DNA of 49,361 nucleotides from the NCBI RefSeq assembly GCF_001507545.1, contig NZ_LQBP01000015.1, positions 1 to 49,361 of the forward strand. The letters run 5' to 3'. Positions 44,074-49,361 of the stretch are shown here, piece by piece (within the stretch, counting starts at the first letter, position 1; each line of letters begins with the position of its first letter). This DNA comes from Ruegeria profundi. Lineage in GTDB: Bacteria > Pseudomonadota > Alphaproteobacteria > Rhodobacterales > Rhodobacteraceae. The notes beneath the pieces were generated by a model, which worked only from the letters and a program-made list of their open reading frames with translations, searched no databases and was not told the origin of the DNA. The position numbers and the translations under genes are program-made.

Positions 44074-44583
44074 TTCCGGTTCATTTATCCACAACTTATA
44101 CATAGAGCTATCCGGAATTAGTCCCCGCAAACGTACGTATACTTATCCCCGCACGGTCAATCGCATAGAAGGTGCATCAAGATGTTGCGGTGCTTATGTG
44201 GTGGCTCTACTATGAGTAGACCACTTATTACGGGTCATGATGGCTCATGAGTGTAAATACCCGCAGAGGGACGCCATCCTCTCCTACAATTCCGGCGTCC
44301 CATCTACTCAAACCGAAACCAACGAGTAGAAGGCCCGGAATAAAATGCACTCAGGAAGACAAACGGATTACGCCGTCAGTTAAATTCGGTTGGTCCGTAA
44401 TAGTCTCCCGCATGCGACAAACAACTTTCGTCACATTCCACACTATATGGAACCTGTCGTGACAAACGCAACAGCTAAAGTTTCGCATTTAGCGAACGGT
44501 TTGAGCGTGCTTCGCTGACAGGTTAGCCACCCGGAATGTAGTTAAATCTATCCGAGCCTTCTGCCAGTTAAGAGGTATCTCAT
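44074..44583. other. A+T-rich spacer between integrase and excisionase
   Basis: No gene is supported in this 510-bp stretch. It contains an imperfect hairpin at 44201-44224 (GTGGCTCTACT and AGTAGACCAC) and GAGTAGA repeated at 44214 and 44323. Such sequence is typical of regulatory or recombination-site regions of islands. Confidence 0.45.
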
Positions 44584-44778
44584 ATGGCAGAACCTAACAC
44601 TAAATCCAAAAACCTGATCCGTCTCACAGACGCTATTCAGCGGTATTCACTAAGTCGGTCCACCTTTGACCGTGCGGTTAAAAGGGGTGCGATTACCAAG
44701 CACACCGTTGGTCGTGCCGCGTTCGTGGACACGCATCAAATTGATGCCTGGATCACGGGCGAAACTCAGAGCGTTTAA
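44584..44778 (+). CDS. Helix-turn-helix excisionase, AlpA-like
   Basis: A 64-residue protein. The core LIRLTDAIQRYSLSRSTFDRAVKRGAITKHTVGRAAFVDTHQIDAWI is a MerR-type winged helix-turn-helix as in AlpA and Xis proteins, which bend DNA at att sites or activate the integrase. AAGAGG precedes ATG 44584. Its place downstream of a P4-type integrase supports a role in excision control. The 44779-45024 gap after it holds nothing I can call. Confidence 0.82.
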   Translation: MAEPNTKSKNLIRLTDAIQRYSLSRSTFDRAVKRGAITKHTVGRAAFVDTHQIDAWITGETQSV

Positions 44779-45024
44779 ACGAAAACCCGCGCCAATGGGA
44801 CGACATTGGGCACGGGCGATTTCGTTTTCACATTATAGCAAGTCTGTATGCGGAATTTATCGTGTTTCGTCCCTTCGCGCAAGCGAGGACAGAGTACATG
44901 ACAATAGTAAGAAACTACAACTCAAAGCGGGCCGAATCAAGAAAACCAAACGAGCGCCGGTATTACTGGTCGCCCCTAAGCCAATCAGTCGAACGGGTGA
45001 TCGTACGGAAAGGACAGATCGAGC

Positions 45025-45366
45025 ATGGCTGATTTCTCCTACTCCACACCGCGCAACAAAAGTCACAACAAGGGGCCTGTAACTGGCCCAATTACCCGAG
45101 CCGATCATCGGGAAACCGCTGAGAACTATAGCGGAGAGCTGTTTCGCCATGGTGTCTACCGCGTCGCCGTCTGCAGGGATGGCATCCAATGGCTGTTTCA
45201 GCGGCAGAGACCCCAGTTTCCGGCCGGGGGAGCGGCCTGGGACACACTCGGGTACTGTGTGTCCAAATCTGGCCTGACCCGACTCGTCCGGGCGCATATC
45301 GGCTGTAACATAACCGAACTGGATGTATTGTCCGCGCATTTCCAGCGGAGGTGTTGCGATGAGTAG
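45025..45366 (+). CDS. Conserved-type hypothetical island protein
   Basis: A 113-residue protein with no recognised domain. The centre HGVYRVAVCRDGIQWLFQRQRP followed by WDTLGYCVSKSGLTRLVRAHIG resembles small proteins I associate with alphaproteobacterial integrative elements, where this pattern stands next to replication genes. Several cysteines are present (CR, YC, GC, CC) without a clear metal motif. It overlaps the next gene by eight bases, indicating coupling. Confidence 0.7.
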   Translation: MADFSYSTPRNKSHNKGPVTGPITRADHRETAENYSGELFRHGVYRVAVCRDGIQWLFQRQRPQFPAGGAAWDTLGYCVSKSGLTRLVRAHIGCNITELDVLSAHFQRRCCDE

Positions 45367-45886
45367 GCGTCGATCTCCCAAGGGTAAAAGGTCGGATGAG
45401 GGCCAATACGTTAAGCTGCCCTATGCGATCCTGAAATCCCCGGCGTGGCGTGCCCTGTCTGGACCTGCAGTGAAGCTCTGGCTGGAGCTTCACACCCGCT
45501 ACAACGGTGGCAACAACGGCAAGGTGTTTCTGTCGATGAACGAAGCGGCAGATATCCTGGGCTTGGGCAAGGCCACGGTTCAGCGCGCGTTCGAGGATCT
45601 GCAGCACAAAGGCTTCCTAGTGCTGGAGCAGGAAGGAAACTGGTATCACCGTCGCGCCCACGAATGGCGGTTGACGACCAAGGCGACGCAAACCCGATCC
45701 GGCAAGAAAGCCGCCACCAACGACTGGCGGTTCTGGCAGTCCAAAAAAATAAAACGCGGTTCTGAGACGGACCCGTCAGCATCTTCTGTGGTTCCGTTTG
45801 AGAACCCAAAGACCATCCTTGGTTCCAAATCAGAACCCGTCAGGCCGATTTCTCGTCGGTCCTTCGGTTCTGAATCGGAACACTAA
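45359..45886 (+). CDS. Winged-helix protein, replication-initiator-like
   Basis: A 175-residue basic protein. The region VKLPYAILKSPAWRALSGPAVKLWLELHTRY and then LSMNEAADILGLGKATVQRAFEDLQHKGFL is a winged helix-turn-helix like that in phage and plasmid replication proteins. The C-terminal third is polar with many Lys, Arg and Ser. ATG 45359 follows GGAGG at 45347-45351. Function as replication or partition factor for the island is inference. It overlaps the end of the upstream gene. Confidence 0.7.
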   Translation: MSRRRSPKGKRSDEGQYVKLPYAILKSPAWRALSGPAVKLWLELHTRYNGGNNGKVFLSMNEAADILGLGKATVQRAFEDLQHKGFLVLEQEGNWYHRRAHEWRLTTKATQTRSGKKAATNDWRFWQSKKIKRGSETDPSASSVVPFENPKTILGSKSEPVRPISRRSFGSESEH

Positions 45887-45917
45887 TACTAACCACTCCC
45901 TGCTACGAGAGGCGGAC

Positions 45918-46553
45918 ATGAGCAAAGCACATAATGACAGTGACAACGAATTGCAGCCCAGACACCAAGAACTCACCGAGGCGGAAACAACCGCCGTTTT
46001 GGCTGTACAAGAAAAGTACCAAAACCAGGTACGAGCACCCGATCTGAAATTCGAATTCGATGAGGAGAAGCGAAACCTGACAGTCGGACATCAGGATAAG
46101 GAACCATCCGACGCTACTGCTTTGGCAATGCACGAGCTTGGTACAGTCGATACGAGGTTCTTCGAAGGTGTACTGGAACAAGTGGCCGCTCTCGGAAAAC
46201 AGGGTAGCCCAATTTCCGAGGCGTCCTCGAACTTTGTTTTGTCCGTCGTAAGAGGTGTGCAGCCACAGGACGAAATCGAAACAATGCTCGCGATACAGAT
46301 GGGGGCGATCCATCAGGCTACGATGATGATGGCGCGCAGGCTCAATCACGTTGAAACCATTCAGCAACAGGATGCGGCGGAACGGGCGCTAAACAAGCTA
46401 GCGAGAACGTTCACAGGCCAGGTTGAGACACTGAAAAAGTATAGGTCAAAGGCAGATCAGACAGTTCGGGTCGAGCGCGTTGAGGTTAAGGAAGGTGGTC
46501 AGGCTATAGTCGGCAATGTCCACAACGGGGGGCGGGGTGGTGTCAAAAAGTGA
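45918..46553 (+). CDS. Hypothetical island protein
   Basis: A 211-residue, acidic to neutral, mostly helical protein without signal peptide or membrane segment. Landmarks are LSVVRGVQPQDEIETMLAIQMGAIHQATMMMARRL and the C-terminal VERVEVKEGGQAIVGNVHNGGRGG. These strings resemble phage- or island-associated proteins usually found beside an HGGxSTG protein, as here. No biochemical role is known. ATG 45918 is chosen after GAGAGGCGG. Confidence 0.7.
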   Translation: MSKAHNDSDNELQPRHQELTEAETTAVLAVQEKYQNQVRAPDLKFEFDEEKRNLTVGHQDKEPSDATALAMHELGTVDTRFFEGVLEQVAALGKQGSPISEASSNFVLSVVRGVQPQDEIETMLAIQMGAIHQATMMMARRLNHVETIQQQDAAERALNKLARTFTGQVETLKKYRSKADQTVRVERVEVKEGGQAIVGNVHNGGRGGVKK

Positions 46554-46818
46554 CGACAACCTCATGGACCCAACAAAACGGCTCAGAGATGCGCCGAGAT
46601 GTACTGCCACAGCGAAGTCCACGGGCCGACGATGCAAAGCACCGGCGGTTCGAGGTTGGTGTGTTTGCCGAGTTCATGGTGCAGGCGGTGGACACGCTGC
46701 TGGACCGAGCCATCCATCATGGAAGCATGGAAAACGATCGCGAGAGACCGAAGAATCACGTAAGGCCGTCAACGACCTGATCCGAGCAGACAAAATACTG
46801 CAGAAATTGATCCATTGA
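46540..46818 (+). CDS. HGGxSTG-type small cysteine-rich protein
   Basis: A protein of about 92 residues. The core CTATAKSTGRRCKAPAVRGWCVCRVHGAGGG followed by SWKHGKRSRE is the pattern of small Cys/His proteins common in phages and islands, here with the consensus HGG read as HGA. The cysteines and histidine could bind zinc. GTG 46540 has G-rich sequence upstream and overlaps the previous gene by 14 bases; GTG 46537 and ATG 46516 are alternatives. Confidence 0.65.
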   Translation: MSKSDDNLMDPTKRLRDAPRCTATAKSTGRRCKAPAVRGWCVCRVHGAGGGHAAGPSHPSWKHGKRSRETEESRKAVNDLIRADKILQKLIH

Positions 46819-47195
46819 TTGGGTACTGCCTGATAACGTGCGATGCTGTCATTCACGGCTGAAAGTTCTTTTTTCTGTGACGAACGAGCGCTCAGCGGCA
46901 CTTACCAGTCACTTGAGAAAAATGCTCGGATGACCGAGTCGAGCCCGAAGCCGCCACCGCAATGCGGCTTAAACGCTGCGAGCGCATTCGGCCGCAGGCA
47001 GCCCATAGAAGACCTTCATTGCTGGGTTCTGCATAAGCTGAGACCTGCTAAAACTGGCCATCCAAGACCTCACCGTGGATAGCGAGCTAAGCAAGAGCAA
47101 CGACGCCCGTAGAATGTTAACTAGGCAGCACGAGCGGCGACGCAAAATGTGTTATTGATTGATGGCGACTTCGTTGCAGAAGATCAGAGGTTACA
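46819..47195. other. 377-bp spacer without a supported gene
   Basis: One 79-codon frame (46843-47082) exists but its composition and lack of ribosome site argue against a gene. The sequence looks like decayed spacer. The promoter of the downstream cyclase gene should lie near the right end. Confidence 0.45.
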
Positions 47196-48995
47196 GTGAC
47201 TGCCGATTTAGAAAATGTGAGGGCCGAAGTTGCGATTTTGCGCGAACGCGAAACGGCGATCCGTGACATTCTGCACTTGATTAGCGCCTCTCGGACTGAT
47301 CCTACGCCTGTATTCGAAACGATCATAAAAAATGCAGCAGGCCTTGCAAACGCGCCTTCGGCCAATCTGGTCGTCCTCAATGATGACCGTAGTTATTGGA
47401 CGTTAGAAGCGCACTATGGAGAAGGATTGCGTCATTTAAGCGTAGGGCAGACAACCCGTTTTTCGGACAGTAACTTGGTCCCGGCCCAATCGATGCGGGC
47501 GGCCTCTGTCGTCGAGGTTGAAGATTTGGTGGACACGGAACTTTACCGGCAAGGTGACCCTGGCCGGGTCGCGATGGTTGAAATGGAAGGCATGCGGACC
47601 ATCGTGGGTGTTCCACTTATTCTAAATGGCAAAGCAATTGGTTGCATCACGCTTTTTCGACGCGAAGTTAATGCCTTTACCACCGATGAAATTGAGTTAG
47701 TGGAAACCTTTGCTGCACAAGCCGTCATCGCCATTGAGAATGTGCGGCAATTTAGGGAGATCCAATCGCGGCTTGAGCGCGAAGCGGCCACTGGAGAGGT
47801 CTTGAGCGTCATCAGTCAAAGCCGTTCGGACGCACAGCCGGTCTTTAGCGCGATATTGGAAAACGCAGCGCGACTTTGCTCAGCGCCGCACGCAATTCTG
47901 CTTTTACGTGACCAGAATGACGAACATCTCGTGGTCGCAGCGAACAATGCAGCGCAATCAGCGTTTATTGATCACCTCAGGAAGACGCCGCATCGGCTTG
48001 ACAATGAAGCAAGCTATGCTGTGCGTGCGGTAAAGGAAAAGCGAGTTCTACATATTCCAGATCTTCGCGAGGCCAAATCCTTGTCCGAACATGTCCCCCA
48101 AATCAAAGTAGCCTTGGATCTCGAAGGAATGCGCACAGTTTTGCAAGTGCCACTGCACCAAGAAAATAAGGCGATAGGGGTCATTGCGCTCTATAAGCTC
48201 GAAGTCGCGCCATTTACCGATGATCAGATCAAGCTCGTTGAAACCTTCGCTGCCCAAGCGGTGATTGCAATCGAAAACACCAACCAATTTAGAAACCTAG
48301 AGGCTTTGAACGCAGAATTGGGCGAGCGCGTCGATCAACAAGTCGAAGAGATCGAGCGCATGGGCCGATTGAAACGCTTTCTTCCCTCTGCTGTCGCCGA
48401 TGCTGTCGTGACTTCTGGCGACGAAAGTCTGCTCACTTCGCATCGTGCGCTTGTTGCGACCCTTTTCTGTGATCTGCGTGGGTTCACAGCCTTTTGTGAA
48501 AGCGCTGAGCCTGAAGAAACCATCGACGTTCTTCAGACCTACCATCAGGAGATGTCCATGTTGATCGACGAGTATGGCGGTGGTGTAGATCAGCGGGCCG
48601 GCGATGGGATAATGGTTATTTTTAACGATCCAATCACTGTTGATGATCCGGCAGGCGACGCAGTGCGTTTAGCCGTGGCAATGCGCCGAAAGATGCGAAG
48701 ACTTTGCGCCGACTGGAAGAAACTGGGCCACCGGCTTGGCTTCGGCATCGGGATCTCTTACGGCTATGCCACGGTCGGTATCGTCGGCTCCGAAGGCCGC
48801 TTCGACTACACTGCCTCCGGGACGTCGATCAACACAGCTGCACGGCTTTGCGACATGGCGGACAACGATGAGATCCTTGTTTCCCCTCGAACCTGGGCTG
48901 CAATTGAAGGTGAGTTTGAAGCAGAAAGCCGGGGAGAGGCAAAGATCAAGGGCATTAGGGAGCCGGTCGAAATCTATGCCGTGGTCGCTGAGTAG
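47196..48995 (+). CDS. GAF-GAF-class III nucleotide cyclase
   Basis: A 599-residue soluble protein with a GTG start. Order: N-terminal coiled coil (about 1-25), GAF domain 1 (about 30-180), GAF domain 2 (about 205-365), a coiled coil ending MGRLKRFLPSAVADAV, and a class III cyclase domain (about 415-599). The metal-binding Asp residues are in FCDLRGFT and AGDGIMVIF; the nucleotide-side stretch is FDYTASGTSINTAARL. The Lys that specifies adenine in many class III enzymes seems to be Gln in DQRAGDG by my alignment. The two GAF domains are similar in sequence, suggesting duplication. Probably makes cAMP in response to an unknown ligand. Confidence 0.9.
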   Translation: MTADLENVRAEVAILRERETAIRDILHLISASRTDPTPVFETIIKNAAGLANAPSANLVVLNDDRSYWTLEAHYGEGLRHLSVGQTTRFSDSNLVPAQSMRAASVVEVEDLVDTELYRQGDPGRVAMVEMEGMRTIVGVPLILNGKAIGCITLFRREVNAFTTDEIELVETFAAQAVIAIENVRQFREIQSRLEREAATGEVLSVISQSRSDAQPVFSAILENAARLCSAPHAILLLRDQNDEHLVVAANNAAQSAFIDHLRKTPHRLDNEASYAVRAVKEKRVLHIPDLREAKSLSEHVPQIKVALDLEGMRTVLQVPLHQENKAIGVIALYKLEVAPFTDDQIKLVETFAAQAVIAIENTNQFRNLEALNAELGERVDQQVEEIERMGRLKRFLPSAVADAVVTSGDESLLTSHRALVATLFCDLRGFTAFCESAEPEETIDVLQTYHQEMSMLIDEYGGGVDQRAGDGIMVIFNDPITVDDPAGDAVRLAVAMRRKMRRLCADWKKLGHRLGFGIGISYGYATVGIVGSEGRFDYTASGTSINTAARLCDMADNDEILVSPRTWAAIEGEFEAESRGEAKIKGIREPVEIYAVVAE

Positions 48996-49194
48996 TATGA
49001 AATGGCTGATAGAGTCGATATTTCGATCTTTGCAAAGTCTGCTTTCTGCGCAGTCCCGAAATTCGGATCTGACCTGGTTGCAGGTGCAGCGAGCAACGGC
49101 TTCGTCCCGCATCTCGGGCCTTCGCCGAATTTTTCTGAACGTCCGGTGCCAACGAAAGCGGTCGTTGCAAGTCGCTGATCAGCGCCTTTGTTGG

Positions 49195-49361
49195 CTAATG
49201 TCTGCTTACCCGTCTTAAGCAGACCTTCTTCGAAAAATGGTCTAGGTCCGAGTTGCGGACGAGGACGAAACCGCTCTCGCGGTATTGGCGCTGGTGGCGT
49301 TCGCTGGGCACTGATTGGGGCACAGAGATTTTGTAGATGGGCGCGTCTGCCTGACGATTGG
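49195..49361 (-). CDS. Partial hypothetical protein at the right edge
   Basis: An open frame of 54 codons enters from the right edge and stops at TAG 49197-49195 (minus strand). It reads, in part, DAPIYKISVPQSVPSERHQ and ESGFVLVRNSDLDHFSKKV, which looks protein-like. I recognise no family; only the C-terminal end would be here. The 48996-49194 stretch before it contains nothing I can support. Confidence 0.3.
   Translation of the reverse strand, partial: NRQADAPIYKISVPQSVPSERHQRQYRESGFVLVRNSDLDHFSKKVCLRRVSRH

Larger units (their letters stand above)
42661..49361. mobile_element. Genomic island, left part, running off the window
   Basis: The segment from the att-like site to the right edge carries a P4-type integrase, an AlpA-like excisionase, a winged-helix replication-type protein, small island proteins and low gene density with A+T-rich gaps. 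No second copy of the att sequence occurs in the window. Given the orientation of the tRNA fragment, the intact tRNA-Leu should lie beyond 49361. Whether the cyclase gene at 47196 belongs to the island or to a second unit is unclear. Confidence 0.6.

Noticed and set aside
46843..47082. 79-codon frame in the island spacer
   Set aside because: No ribosome site, odd composition (PKPPPQCGLNAAS), and no protein pattern; it looks like decayed spacer.
42661..49361. Second copy of the att sequence within the window
   Set aside because: I looked for TGGTGCCCAGGAGAGG and its complement to the right edge and saw none, so the right boundary cannot be placed.

Overview
The window looks like a chromosomal segment of a marine alphaproteobacterium of the Roseobacter group (Rhodobacterales). 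The basis is moderately high G+C, the hemD–mic60–hemY order that is characteristic of Alphaproteobacteria, an AhcY and a DUF2853 protein of the kind seen in roseobacters, and an aerobic CO dehydrogenase cluster of the type common in this group. This assignment is inference from protein character and gene order; no database was searched.

Layout. (1) 1–4.4 kb: a LysE exporter, an HD hydrolase, a small secreted protein, S-adenosylhomocysteinase (ahcY) with a clear terminator, and DUF2853. (2) 4.4–7.2 kb, minus strand: tsaD–gpsA–yciI–EVE, tightly packed or overlapping. (3) 7.3–10.8 kb: hemD, a Mic60/mitofilin homologue carrying an exact 15-copy hexanucleotide repeat, and hemY. (4) 11.1–19.7 kb: a nearly complete cox cluster, coxC-M-S-L-D-E-F-G. 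The large subunit carries the AYRCSFR active-site motif of form I (true) Mo-Cu CO dehydrogenase, and CoxC (MHYT–LytTR) sits in front as a likely sensor/regulator.

(5) 19.7–35.6 kb: the least explained part, a catabolic divergon of about 15 genes. Two LacI-type palindromic operators lie between the divergent arms. The minus arm encodes a double SnoaL-like protein and a lactonase-like amidohydrolase. The plus arm encodes a complete carbohydrate-type ABC importer, SnoaL-like proteins, a HisD-type zinc dehydrogenase, an SDR dehydrogenase, the LacI-family regulator, a bicupin, a methyltransferase, a MetE-C-like zinc protein and an alpha/beta hydrolase. Seven SnoaL-like domains are spread over four genes. 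Two unannotated micro-ORFs (43 and 51 codons) fit exactly into the only two gaps within the run and overlap the start of the next gene. The substrate cannot be read from the sequence.

(6) 35.8–42.3 kb: accessory genes: DoxX, pseudoazurin, a LysR regulator, an apparently frameshifted EF-hand protein, SPW-type membrane protein, CBS protein, a ribbon-helix-helix protein, Dps and an MFS transporter. (7) 42.66 kb to the right edge: the left part of a genomic island. It begins at a 16-bp match to a tRNA-Leu 3' end, followed by a P4-type integrase, an AlpA-like excisionase, a winged-helix replication-type protein, small island proteins and a GAF–GAF–class III nucleotide cyclase. The far end and the intact tRNA would lie beyond the window.
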